Shown: positions 9,301 to 16,016 of the stretch, piece after piece
Layout: every line of letters starts with the position of its first letter
How positions within the stretch are numbered: the first letter of the stretch is position 1
NCBI GenBank assembly: GCA_021299355.1
Contig: JAJTGG010000009.1
Span: 1-39,006, forward strand
Reading direction: 5' to 3'
DNA: 39,006 bases
DNA from: Lysobacteraceae bacterium
GTDB taxonomy: Bacteria > Pseudomonadota > Gammaproteobacteria > Xanthomonadales > Xanthomonadaceae
The notes under the pieces: model-generated
The model's input: the letters and a program-made list of their open reading frames with translations, nothing else
Database searches by the model: none
What the model was told of the DNA's origin: nothing
Translations under genes and position numbers: made by a program

Positions 9301-9490
9301 CGGCGATGGTCCTGCCTATTATCCGATGGCGCGGGCCGTGGTCGGAGGATTGGCCTTTTCGACCATCGTCAGCCTGATCTTCCTGCCGACCATCTATGCC
9401 GCTTTGGACGACCTGCGTATCATGACCGGCAGTGTCATTGCGCGTGCCAAGGACAAGGCCCCCTTGCAGCGATTCGTGAAACCGGCCTGA
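6326..9490 (+). CDS. RND efflux pump permease 2, with a poly-glycine linker, 1054 aa
   Basis: This is a second, divergent RND pump protein of standard length. It starts at GTG 6326 inside the stop of permease 1. TM4 reads MLVDNAVVVVESI, so the first relay Asp (D399) is kept and the second is Asn (N400). In TM10 the Lys of AcrB is replaced by Asn (N936 in VVVNNGIVL). These substitutions occur in several HAE1 subgroups. Here they sit beside a partner that keeps the full set, which hints at division of labour. Residues 659-675 form an almost pure glycine linker in the second periplasmic (porter/docking) half. With the adaptor and permease 1 it makes a three-gene efflux operon. Regulation was not identified apart from a palindrome upstream of the adaptor. 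Confidence 0.92.
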   Translation: MKSLAELSLRRPVTAVMCFVSLVVVGLLASVRLPLEQFPDVNVPFVFVSVPYPGSTPQEVERQITRPVEEALSTLPGISMMNSTSRSDNAGIFLMFSDWNRDIAITASEARDRIDAIRSELPEDVQRYFVQKFSPNDAPLMRVRFASDRDLKNSYTLIQQSIQKRLERIPGVARVDITGAPPPEVEIAIDPVRLASHNVGLNELSAKLQSVNFSVSAGDINDRDRRIRVQPVGEIKTVEELRSLPLNDKGLRLGDIADVRFKLQRQDFGRRLDGRPAVGVDILREQNANLVNVADAIHAEIEKIKEDPDLAGIKFIIVSDSAESVKSSIAELIEAGVIGSLLSIIVLFYFLRHWPSTLMVSLAIPICIVITLGVMYFTGMTLNVLSMMGLLLGIGMLVDNAVVVVESIYQYREKYPDNPMMCAIEGTKSVQLAISCGTLTSIIVFLPNLFGDKNFISIYLSQVALTITISLLASWLVAVSLIPMISARLKTPPAITQAHGFVPALTRRYGSFLAWTLSNRRLSLLGILFIIMVSIVPFKFTKFDLSSNEVGRELSLYFKWNGAYSLEQMSSEVGKVEQFMDENRERYQIKQVYVFFSEQGWGGMNLTLRDDLRSCGSFVSRSIRLLNPDYPCAMSSEQVQEMIRSEIPKFARAEVGFQGGGPGGGGGGGGGSGGGQDNSVEIFLSGDSTEMLKQIGSEVIPVLAKQPELRDVRLNAGDENSEIRVSVDRERAGALGFSAQDVAQYISIALRGTTLREFRKDDQEIPMWVRFAGAEQFRVEELSGLTLRRPDGTTVPLMSVIDVEIRKGDSEIFRQDRLTSLSIKANKAEEVTTEQAMAAFNRVLSNLPVGYSWSESQGGFSGGDAAGQMGMNTIIALLMILIVMAALFESLLMPLAILTSILFSALGVFWLFALTGTTFSIMASIGILVLMGVVVNNGIVLFEHINMLRRSGHARTEALIMGCKERLRPILMTMGTTILGMLPLCFGTTQIGGDGPAYYPMARAVVGGLAFSTIVSLIFLPTIYAALDDLRIMTGSVIARAKDKAPLQRFVKPA

Positions 9491-9498
9491 GTGCCGGT
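9481..9498. other. Small hairpin between convergent genes
   Basis: A 6-bp stem (9481-9486 with 9493-9498) spans the stop codons of permease 2 and the TraB-like gene. There is no T-tract on either side, so it is a weak or factor-dependent end signal at best. Confidence 0.3.
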
Positions 9499-10697
9499 CA
9501 GCCGATATTGAGCAGAAAAGCCGCTCCGGCAATCCAGACCGTCAGGGCGGTGCCGGTGTTTGTTAGGATGAAATTCACCAAGATGCGTGCGAAGCGGTTT
9601 TTCCACCATCCGGATATTTCGGTGGTGTCGTCCTTGAGCTTCAGCAGATCTTCATAGGTCGGTTTGCGCAGTTTGGCTTCCACATAGGCCGATACCATGC
9701 CCGAGCTCAATGCCGGATGCAGTGGCGTCAGCGGCGAGGCGATGAATGCGGCGAGGCAGCTCAGCCAATGCCCCTTGGCAGCGATGCAGCCGATGAGTCC
9801 GCCGGCGCCGGTAATGAGTGCCCATTGCAGCAGAAGCAGGCCGGCCATTTTCATGCCACCTTCGTGAATGCCCCAGGCGAATCCGCCGATGAGGAATGCG
9901 GCAATGAAAATACTGAACCAGGGTATTCCCGATTTTGCGGGTATGGTCTCCAGATCGGCCAGAACACGTGAATCAAGGTTGGCCGAATCCTGCAGTGCAC
10001 TTTCTAGACCGGCCAGGTGACCTGCGCCGACAACCGCAAGGACGTGTTTGACATCATCGTGGGCTTGCAATTGCAGCAGCTTGGCGGCCATGTAACGGTC
10101 GCGTTCGGCGATGATGCTTTCATACAATTCCGGGGTCTGCTTGGCGAACTCGCCGAAGCTCGATTCCAGCATATCGCCTTCCTTGAGCTGCTCGATTTCG
10201 GTCTCGCCGATATCATCCGAGCTGACCAGGCTGGCACCAAGGCCGGCCACCAGTTGGCCGCGCTTGAAAAACCCAAGCTTGGACCAGCTGCGCTTCAAGG
10301 TTATGCCGGCATCCCGGTCAATCAGCGCCATGCGCAGACCGCGGATTTCGGCTTCCTGGGCGGCGGCTTTGAGTTCTGCGCCCGGTTCGATTCCCAGTTG
10401 CTCGGCCAATCGGCGCTGGTAGGCGGCCAGGGAAAGGTTGGCGGCGACCAGGCCGATCTTGTCCTCCTTGATGATCTGGAAGATGTCGAGCTTGTAAAGC
10501 GCATCCGGTTGGGTCAGTTGCCGATGCCGATTGCTATCCAGTTCCACGGCGACGGTATCGAAACCGCCGCCATCAATGGCGGCTTTTACCGCCTCGAGGC
10601 TTTTCACCGAAACATGGGCGGTACCGAGCAGGGTGTAGAAGACCCCGTTCACGGTGCATTGGCGGACCGGCTGGCCGGCGAAGTCGGGGAGACTCAT
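9498..10697 (-). CDS. TraB/PrgY-family membrane protein, 399 aa
   Basis: The family is named after the Enterococcus pheromone-shutdown proteins TraB and PrgY, with relatives in archaea and eukaryotes. Members are thought to be membrane-bound metal-dependent hydrolases or proteases related to TIKI/erythromycin-esterase-like folds. The N-terminal half (1-230) carries the family signatures LLGTAHVS (residues about 23-30), a conserved VAVELDSNRHRQL segment and VVGAGHLAGL near 220-230. The C-terminal half (about 255-399) is hydrophobic and should cross the membrane several times. The gene lies 7 nt downstream of aguB on the same strand, so it is probably co-transcribed with the agmatine genes, but a functional link to polyamines is not implied by the family. 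The substrate in proteobacteria is unknown. Confidence 0.85.
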   Translation of the reverse strand: MSLPDFAGQPVRQCTVNGVFYTLLGTAHVSVKSLEAVKAAIDGGGFDTVAVELDSNRHRQLTQPDALYKLDIFQIIKEDKIGLVAANLSLAAYQRRLAEQLGIEPGAELKAAAQEAEIRGLRMALIDRDAGITLKRSWSKLGFFKRGQLVAGLGASLVSSDDIGETEIEQLKEGDMLESSFGEFAKQTPELYESIIAERDRYMAAKLLQLQAHDDVKHVLAVVGAGHLAGLESALQDSANLDSRVLADLETIPAKSGIPWFSIFIAAFLIGGFAWGIHEGGMKMAGLLLLQWALITGAGGLIGCIAAKGHWLSCLAAFIASPLTPLHPALSSGMVSAYVEAKLRKPTYEDLLKLKDDTTEISGWWKNRFARILVNFILTNTGTALTVWIAGAAFLLNIG

Positions 10698-10704
10698 CGG
10701 CAGA

Positions 10705-11592
10705 TCAATCGCGGTAGCGCTTCAGCAGATCGGCATAGGCGTCGATCCGGCGGTCACGCAGGAACGGCCACATGCGCCGGACCTGCTCGCTGCGGGCAAG
10801 ATCGAGGGTGGCATAAAGGATTTCGGGGGTGTCGGTACCGGCCTCGGCCAGAATTTCACCCTGCGCACCGAGCGCATGCGAACTGCCCCAGAAGCGGATG
10901 CCGCTAGCACCGATCGGGGAAGGTTCGAAACCGGTCCGGTTGCAGCTCAATACCGGGATACCGTTGGCGACGGCATGACCGCGATGACTGAGCATCCAGG
11001 CTTGGCGTTGCCGCTCCCGTTCATCGGACGTGTCGTCCGGATCCCAGCCGATCGCCGTCGGATAGACCAGCACTTCGGCGCCGGCAAGCGCCATCAGCCG
11101 TGCCGCCTCCGGATACCATTGGTCCCAGCACACAAGCACGCCGATTTTTCCGACGCTGCTGGCGATCGGATAGAAGCCGAGATCGCCCGGCGTGAAATAG
11201 AATTTTTCATAAAACCCCGGGTCATCCGGGATGTGCATCTTGCGGTATTTGCCGAGCAGACTGCCGTCTTTTTCGAAAATCACGGCGGTGTTGTGATAGA
11301 GGCCGGCGGCACGGCGTTCGAAAAGCGATGCAACGAGAACAACACTGTTTTTGGCCGCAAGTGCCGACAGGCGTTCGGTGCTCGGTCCGGGGATGGCTTC
11401 GGCGCGGTCGAATTCAGCGGCGGATTCATGCTGGCAGAAGTAGGCGCCATTGTGCAGTTCCTGCAGCAGTACCAGTTCCGCGCCCGCCGCAGCGGCCTCT
11501 GCAACGCGCTGTTCGATGACGGACAGGTTGGCGTCGGCATCGCCATGGTTGATATCCTGGATCAGTGCGGCTTTCAGCGTTGAACGGCTCAT
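10705..11592 (-). CDS. aguB: N-carbamoylputrescine amidase, 295 aa
   Basis: AguB hydrolyses N-carbamoylputrescine to putrescine, CO2 and ammonia, the last step of the arginine-decarboxylase/agmatine route to polyamines, in the cytoplasm. It belongs to the nitrilase superfamily, and the catalytic triad is visible: E45 (LLQELHNG), K118 (KYRKMHIPDD) and C155 (VLVCWDQWYPEAARL). The length and the DPGFYEKFYF segment match AguB orthologues rather than generic amidases. Its ATG overlaps the stop of aguA by 4 nt (ATGA), giving coupled production of the two enzymes. No speA is in the window, so agmatine must come from elsewhere or from the medium. Confidence 0.95.
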   Translation of the reverse strand: MSRSTLKAALIQDINHGDADANLSVIEQRVAEAAAAGAELVLLQELHNGAYFCQHESAAEFDRAEAIPGPSTERLSALAAKNSVVLVASLFERRAAGLYHNTAVIFEKDGSLLGKYRKMHIPDDPGFYEKFYFTPGDLGFYPIASSVGKIGVLVCWDQWYPEAARLMALAGAEVLVYPTAIGWDPDDTSDERERQRQAWMLSHRGHAVANGIPVLSCNRTGFEPSPIGASGIRFWGSSHALGAQGEILAEAGTDTPEILYATLDLARSEQVRRMWPFLRDRRIDAYADLLKRYRD

Positions 11593-12620
11593 TTCAATAA
11601 CCCTTCCGGTAGTTGCATGGTGCAGCAGTGCAGGCTGCCATTCTGCCAGATTAGATCCCGGCAGGGGATACCGAGAACCTCATGCGAGGGAAAGACCCGG
11701 CGCATGACCGAAAGCGCTTCTGCGTCAGCCTGATCCCCGTAGACCGGCATCAGGACCGCGCCGTTGATGATCAGGAAATTGGCATAGGAGGCCGCTAAAC
11801 GTCGGCCGTCATCCAGAATCGGCTTTGGCCAGGGCAGGGCGTGCAGGGTGTAAGGCTTGCCTGCAGCCGTAAGTAGCTTTGCCAGTTCTGCGGCCATCGC
11901 CTGCAGTTCCGGATAATGGCTGTCCTGCGGATCGTCGCAGCCCTGATAGACGATGGCGGACTCCGATGCAAAACGGGCGAGGGTATCAATGTGGGCATCG
12001 GTATCGTCGCCTTCCAGATAGCCGTGCTCCAGCCAAAGAACGCGATCTTGCTGGAGGTATTTTTTCAGAACGTCTTCGATATCCGCGCGGGACTTTTTCG
12101 GATGCCGTTCATGCAGGCAATACCAAGTCGAGAGCAGGGTACCGGCGCCATCGGTTTCGATGCCGCCACCCTCCAGCGCGAAGTCGATGCGCTTATGTTC
12201 GGCATTCCGAAACAGGCCCTGTGCGTCCATTTCCGAGACGATGCGGTCATCCAGTCCGGCCTCGAATTTGCCGCCCCAGGCGGTGAAATGGAAGTCCAGA
12301 AGTTCAAAACCGTCTGCCTTGCGCAGGCTGATCGGGCCACTGTCGCGTAGCCAGGTGTCGTTATAGGGCAGTGTAATGAACCGAACCCGTTCAAGGTCCG
12401 CATTGGACTGGACCAATGCAGTCCGGGCATCGGCCTCTACAGCGGCATCGGAGACCAGCAAAAGCAAGGTCTGATGCCTGCTGATGGCCGTAGCGATGCC
12501 CGCGAAACAGAGTCGCGTGCTTTCCAACCGGACGGCCCAGTCGGTTCCGGCATGCGGCCAAGCCATGAGAATGGCGGATTGGGATTCCCATTCGGCCGGG
12601 AAGCGGGGGCTGTCACTCAT
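11589..12620 (-). CDS. aguA: Agmatine deiminase, 343 aa
   Basis: AguA converts agmatine to N-carbamoylputrescine and ammonia. It is a member of the amidinotransferase-fold (PAD-like) guanidino-modifying enzymes. Diagnostic sites are present: WPH (21-23) with the N-terminal AEWESQSAILMAWP block, D93 in RDSGP, E150 in LEGGGIE, H210 in DDTDAHID, and the catalytic Cys at 332 (SLHCCTMQLP). The start has a good GGAG ribosome site about 8 nt upstream. A transcription terminator for rpmJ lies only about 35 nt upstream and I see no clear promoter in the gap. Expression may therefore depend on readthrough or on a promoter inside the short rpmJ region. Confidence 0.95.
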   Translation of the reverse strand: MSDSPRFPAEWESQSAILMAWPHAGTDWAVRLESTRLCFAGIATAISRHQTLLLLVSDAAVEADARTALVQSNADLERVRFITLPYNDTWLRDSGPISLRKADGFELLDFHFTAWGGKFEAGLDDRIVSEMDAQGLFRNAEHKRIDFALEGGGIETDGAGTLLSTWYCLHERHPKKSRADIEDVLKKYLQQDRVLWLEHGYLEGDDTDAHIDTLARFASESAIVYQGCDDPQDSHYPELQAMAAELAKLLTAAGKPYTLHALPWPKPILDDGRRLAASYANFLIINGAVLMPVYGDQADAEALSVMRRVFPSHEVLGIPCRDLIWQNGSLHCCTMQLPEGLLK

Positions 12621-12655
12621 CCTGAACTCCGAAGGCGGGCGGCATCACAATGAAA

Positions 12656-12675
12656 AAGCCGGCTTCAGCCGGCTT
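12656..12675 (-). terminator. Intrinsic terminator of rpmJ
   Basis: On the minus strand an 8-bp GC-rich stem (12668-12675 with 12656-12663) and a 4-nt loop are followed by a T-run (complement of the A-run 12653-12657). It sits between the rpmJ stop and the aguA start. Confidence 0.85.
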
Positions 12676-12701
12676 GATCGTGACAACAGCCTGGAAAGCG
12701 A

Positions 12702-12827
12702 TTAACGCTGACGGGCTTTGAAACGGGGATTCGATTTGCAAATCACAAAGACCTTGCCGCGACGACGGACGACCTTGCAGTCACGATGGCGGGTCTTGGC
12801 CGATTTAAGCGAATTAAGGACTTTCAT
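12702..12827 (-). CDS. rpmJ: 50S ribosomal protein L36, zinc-free type, 41 aa
   Basis: This short gene encodes L36, a late-assembling protein of the large ribosomal subunit. The translation starts [18 protein letters not shown] and ends NPRFKARQR. This is the 41-residue form with the MKVLNSL insertion, equivalent to E. coli YkgO and to the single L36 of xanthomonads. Only two cysteines remain (C17 and C30). The first Cys and the His of the zinc ribbon of standard L36 are absent, so it should not bind zinc. It has its own consensus promoter just upstream and a terminator just downstream, so it is a monocistronic unit. I cannot tell from this window whether the zinc-binding form also exists in the genome. 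Confidence 0.96.
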   Translation of the reverse strand: MKVLNSLKSAKTRHRDCKVVRRRGKVFVICKSNPRFKARQR

Positions 12828-12863
12828 GGCTATATTCCTAAACAACGAAAACGGGAAGCGCAC

Positions 12864-12892
12864 ATTATACCGCTAAAATCCTGTGAAAGCAA
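12864..12892 (-). promoter_or_regulatory. Sigma70 promoter of rpmJ
   Basis: On the minus strand TTGCTT (12887-12892) and TATAAT (12864-12869) are separated by exactly 17 bp. Transcription should begin near 12857, about 30 nt before the ATG. This is the closest match to consensus in the window, fitting a constitutively expressed ribosomal gene. I see no obvious Zur-type palindrome. Confidence 0.8.
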
Positions 12893-12911
12893 TAACTTGA
12901 TAAATAAAACC

Positions 12912-13538
12912 TTAATCCGCATAGGCTTTGGACAGGGTGTGCAGATGTAGGCGCTCGGTATCGCGCAGGAAGGGGGAAACCAGCATCATGACCTGTACGA
13001 TGCCCTGCTGGATGGCCCGCTGCTCATCCTTTTCGCCCCGGACATTGGCATAATTCAGCCAAAACGTGGCCAAAACCAGAATATTGGTGGCCAAGCCCTC
13101 GATTTCAGCCGCGCTGGCTCGCATGGCCCCGGTTTCGGTCAGGCCGCGCATGATGCCTTGGGCATTTGAGGAGCCGCGTTTCAGAATCCGCGCAAATCTT
13201 AGGCGTAAGTTCCTATTTCTACTGAGAATATTAATGATATCGCGGTAGATGAAGCGGTAATTCCAGATGCACTCGAAGACCAGATGGAGCTGCAGCCAGA
13301 CATCTTCGAGTGTGACATCGCGGCCTTCGGGCGCCACCAAGGCCTGGTCCATACGTTCCTCGAAACGCAGGAACAGCTGTTCGATGATGTCGTCTTTGTT
13401 TCGGTAGTGATAATACAGATTGCCTGGGCTGATTTCAAGCTCATCGGCGATGTGGTTTGTGGAGATATTGGTTTCGCCCTGTTCGTTGAACAGGCGTAGG
13501 GCGACATCCAGAATGCGGTTTCGGGTTTTTCCGGACAC
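12912..13538 (-). CDS. TetR-family regulator, PhaD-like, 208 aa
   Basis: The N-terminal 55 residues form a TetR helix-turn-helix domain (RNRILDVALRLFNEQGETNIS...IADELEISPGNLYYHYRNKDDI). The whole protein resembles Pseudomonas PhaD, the regulator of phasin and PHA genes that is thought to sense acyl-CoA-type intermediates. Shared features include LFNEQGE..NIST..IA.EL.ISPGNLYYH near the N-terminus, YRF near residue 100 and VMMLVSPFL near the C-terminus. It starts at GTG 13538, one nucleotide after the stop of the acyl-CoA-binding protein gene, so the two are translationally coupled. Phasin and PHA-granule-region proteins nearby support a role in lipid or PHA granule control. It may act at the repeats at 13837-13862; that is an inference. 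Confidence 0.85.
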   Translation of the reverse strand: MSGKTRNRILDVALRLFNEQGETNISTNHIADELEISPGNLYYHYRNKDDIIEQLFLRFEERMDQALVAPEGRDVTLEDVWLQLHLVFECIWNYRFIYRDIINILSRNRNLRLRFARILKRGSSNAQGIMRGLTETGAMRASAAEIEGLATNILVLATFWLNYANVRGEKDEQRAIQQGIVQVMMLVSPFLRDTERLHLHTLSKAYAD

Positions 13539-13539
13539 G

Positions 13540-13797
13540 TCAGTCCTTCAGGGAGTGCACAAGGTCGACATATTTCTTCATGGCTGATTCCCGGCTCGTG
13601 CCTTCAAGCTTCTGCCAGGCCTGGTACTTCGCCGAGGCCACGAAATCGAACATGCCCGGCGCCGGTCCGCTGACATCGCCTTCCGAGCCCTGTTTGTAAA
13701 GGCCGTACATGCGCAAGAGAGTATCGTTGTCGGGCCGCTTCTTGAGATTCTTGGCCTCGAGGGCGGCCAGCTCAAATTGTTCCTGCAGTGTCGCCAT
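13540..13797 (-). CDS. Acyl-CoA-binding protein, 85 aa
   Basis: This is a small cytosolic four-helix protein that binds medium- and long-chain acyl-CoA esters and delivers them to enzymes. It is full length for the family. The signature YGLYKQGSEGDVSG (about residues 31-44) and the following MFDFVASAKYQAWQKLEGTSRESAMKKYVDLV, which carry the Tyr and Lys residues that contact CoA and the acyl chain, are clearly present. ACBPs are universal in eukaryotes but patchy in bacteria. It is the first gene of a two-gene operon with the PhaD-like regulator and is divergent from a fatty acyl-CoA reductase. That placement suggests it supplies or buffers the reductase substrate. Confidence 0.95.
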   Translation of the reverse strand: MATLQEQFELAALEAKNLKKRPDNDTLLRMYGLYKQGSEGDVSGPAPGMFDFVASAKYQAWQKLEGTSRESAMKKYVDLVHSLKD

Positions 13798-13809
13798 GGA
13801 AGAAGTCCT

Positions 13810-13837
13810 TTGACCAGATGTCGGATTCCAGTATTAT
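13810..13837 (+). promoter_or_regulatory. Sigma70 promoter of the acyl-CoA reductase gene
   Basis: TTGACC (13810-13815) and TATTAT (13832-13837) are 16 bp apart on the plus strand. Transcription would start near 13844, leaving a leader of about 68 nt before the ATG at 13912. The -10 end touches the first copy of a direct repeat (13837-13845), so a bound regulator would block initiation. Confidence 0.7.
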
Positions 13838-13862
13838 GCATTAAACTGCGATTTGCATTAAA
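13837..13862. repeat. Direct repeat TGCATTAAA x2, candidate operator
   Basis: Two identical 9-mers TGCATTAAA (13837-13845 and 13854-13862) start 17 bp apart, a little under two helical turns, in the divergent region between the ACBP-regulator operon and the reductase gene. They lie at the predicted start site of the reductase and across the likely -10/-35 region of the opposite promoter. This is a plausible site for the adjacent TetR-type regulator, although TetR operators are usually inverted repeats. Confidence 0.45.
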
Positions 13863-13911
13863 AAATCAAGCACCTATTCAATATTTAACGGGAAAGGAAT
13901 CGGGTAATTTT

Positions 13912-15900
13912 ATGGCTTATTTCGTCACAGGCGCTACCGGCTTCATCGGCCGTTTTCTGGTCAGCAACCTGCTGAAACGCAAAGGCCAGGTGCATGTGCT
14001 GGTACGTAAAGGCTCGGCCAAGAAACTCGGCCAGATCGGCGAGGCCATGGGTTGGGACATGAAACGTATCATTCCGGTCACCGGTGATCTGTCCAAACCC
14101 AAGTTGGGTCTGGCTGCCGCCCAGATTACCGCACTCAAGGGCAAGATCCAGCATTTCTTCCATCTGGCCGCCATTTACGATCTTACCGCCGATGCCGACA
14201 GCCAGAAGCTGGCTAATATAGGTGGCACCAAGAACGCTCTGGAGCTGGCGGCGGTCATCAAGGCCGGCTGTTTTCATCACACCAGCTCCATTGCCGCAGC
14301 CGGGCTGTATCCCGGCGTGTTCCGTGAAGACATGTTCGACGAGGCCGAAGGCCTGAAAGACCCTTACCTGAAGACCAAGCATGAATCGGAAGGTCTGGTA
14401 CGCAAACAAAGCGCCGTGCCTTACCGCATTTACCGGCCATCGATGGTGGTCGGTCATTCCAAAACCGGTGAAATCGACAAAATCGACGGCCCTTACTATC
14501 TGTTCACCCTGATCAAGAAAATCCGGCAGACCCTGCCACAGTGGATGCCGACGCTCGGCATCGAGGGCGGCCGCATCAATGTCGTGCCGGTCGATTTCGT
14601 CGCGGATGCCATGGATCACATCGCGCACAAAAAAGGACTGGACGGGCATTGTTTCCATCTGGTCGATCCGGAACCGATGCGCTTCGGCGAGCTGATGAAC
14701 ACGTTCGCGCGTGCCGCACATGCGCCGGAGATGACCATGCGTCTGGATGCCCGGATGTTCGCGTTCATCCCGGCTCCGATGCGGATGGCGGTCACCAATC
14801 TGCCGCCGGTGAGGCGCCTGACCAATATGATTCTGCGTGATCTGAAAATTCCCAAATCGACGCTTGAATTCATCACCTATCCGACCCGTTTCGACACCCG
14901 TGAAGCCGAGCGGGCATTGAAAGGTTCGAAAATCAGCGTGCCGCCGCTCGACAGTTATGCCTGGCGCCTTTGGGATTACTGGGAACGCAATCTCGACCCC
15001 GATCTTTTCATCGACCGTTCGCTGCGCGGCAAGGTCGAGGGCAAAGTGGTGCTCATCACCGGCGGCTCGTCCGGCATCGGCAAGGCTGCCGCCCTCAAGA
15101 TCGCCGAAGCCGGTGCCAAAGTGGTCATTGCCGCCCGTGGCGAGCAAGAGCTCGAAGCGACACGCAAGGAAATCAATGATGCCGGCCATCTGTGCTACGC
15201 CTTCAAGGCTGATCTTGCCGATCTGGATTCCTGTGACGGCCTGATCGAACAGGTGACCAAGCAGCATGGCGGTGTCGATATCCTGATCAACAATGCCGGT
15301 CGTTCCATCCGCCGCTCGATCGAGCTCAGTTTCGACCGGTTCCACGACTTCGAACGCACCATGCAGTTGAATTATTTCGGTTCACTGCGTCTGATCATGC
15401 AGTCGCTGCCGGGAATGATCGCCAAGCGTCGTGGACATATCATCAATATTTCATCCATCGGTGTTCTGGCCAGTTCGCCGCGCTTTTCGGCCTACGTGGC
15501 TTCAAAGGCAGCCTTGGATGCGTTCAGTCACTGCGCCCAGGGCGAGCTGTCCGGCAAAGGCATCAGCTTCACCACCATCAACATGCCCTTGGTGAAAACG
15601 CCTATGATTGCACCGACCAAGATGTACGATTCGGTGCCGACACTCAGCCCCGAAGAGGCTGCCGACCTGATCGTCAAGGCCATCATCGACAAACCGAGCC
15701 GTGTCGCCACCCGACTCGGGGTGTTCGCCGGCGTGGTACATGCGGTGTTCCCGAAGGCCTATGAAGTGGTAATGAGCACTGCTTTCGAACTGTTCCCGGA
15801 CTCGGCAGCAGCCAAAGGCATGGCCGGCCGGGGCGATGCCGCCAACCCGACCAACGAGCAAATCGCATTCGCATCCCTGATGCGCGGCGTGCACTGGTAA
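13912..15900 (+). CDS. Two-domain fatty acyl-CoA reductase (alcohol-forming), 662 aa
   Basis: I assign this to the family of Marinobacter Maqu_2507, a roughly 660-residue enzyme that reduces acyl-CoA through the aldehyde to the fatty alcohol with NADPH. Length and many blocks agree, for example EGGR.N.VPVDFV, YPTRFDTRE.ER.LKG, DYWERNLDPDLF and NNAGRSIRRS. The N-terminal extended-SDR domain (1-370) has TGATGFIG at 6-13 and Y152/K156. The C-terminal classical SDR domain (about 375-660) has TGGSSGIG at 383-390, NNAG at 460-463, S514/S515 and Y528/K532. Both active sites look intact. The ATG at 13912 is chosen because the GATGFIG fold starts right after it; an in-frame extension upstream has no domain and overlaps the promoter. 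A wax-ester, fatty-alcohol or ether-lipid role is inferred. Databases often label it only 'SDR family oxidoreductase'. Confidence 0.9.
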   Translation: MAYFVTGATGFIGRFLVSNLLKRKGQVHVLVRKGSAKKLGQIGEAMGWDMKRIIPVTGDLSKPKLGLAAAQITALKGKIQHFFHLAAIYDLTADADSQKLANIGGTKNALELAAVIKAGCFHHTSSIAAAGLYPGVFREDMFDEAEGLKDPYLKTKHESEGLVRKQSAVPYRIYRPSMVVGHSKTGEIDKIDGPYYLFTLIKKIRQTLPQWMPTLGIEGGRINVVPVDFVADAMDHIAHKKGLDGHCFHLVDPEPMRFGELMNTFARAAHAPEMTMRLDARMFAFIPAPMRMAVTNLPPVRRLTNMILRDLKIPKSTLEFITYPTRFDTREAERALKGSKISVPPLDSYAWRLWDYWERNLDPDLFIDRSLRGKVEGKVVLITGGSSGIGKAAALKIAEAGAKVVIAARGEQELEATRKEINDAGHLCYAFKADLADLDSCDGLIEQVTKQHGGVDILINNAGRSIRRSIELSFDRFHDFERTMQLNYFGSLRLIMQSLPGMIAKRRGHIINISSIGVLASSPRFSAYVASKAALDAFSHCAQGELSGKGISFTTINMPLVKTPMIAPTKMYDSVPTLSPEEAADLIVKAIIDKPSRVATRLGVFAGVVHAVFPKAYEVVMSTAFELFPDSAAAKGMAGRGDAANPTNEQIAFASLMRGVHW

Positions 15901-15922
15901 TCATCAGTACCAAGCGGATACG

Positions 15923-15950
15923 AAAAAAGCACCGCAAGCGGTGCTTTTTT
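15923..15950. terminator. Strong bidirectional intrinsic terminator
   Basis: A 12-bp stem of six A/T and six GC-rich pairs (15923-15934 with 15939-15950) and a CAAG loop sits between the convergent reductase and phasin genes. A-run and T-run flank it symmetrically, so it can terminate both transcripts. Confidence 0.92.
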
Positions 15951-16016
15951 CGGTTTCATGCCGGTCAGGTCCGCGCCGGGAGGGAAGCGCAGTCCGGGTT
16001 CACCGGCCTCTGAAAC

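Noticed and set aside
13777-13911. N-terminal extension of the acyl-CoA reductase
   Set aside because: The frame is open upstream, but it crosses the predicted promoter and the ACBP start, and the Rossmann fold begins directly at the ATG at 13912.
13885-15345. Long open frame of 486 codons antisense to the acyl-CoA reductase
   Set aside because: It lies wholly opposite a gene with two intact SDR domains. Its product shows no domain pattern and it is the usual open-frame shadow of GC-rich coding DNA.
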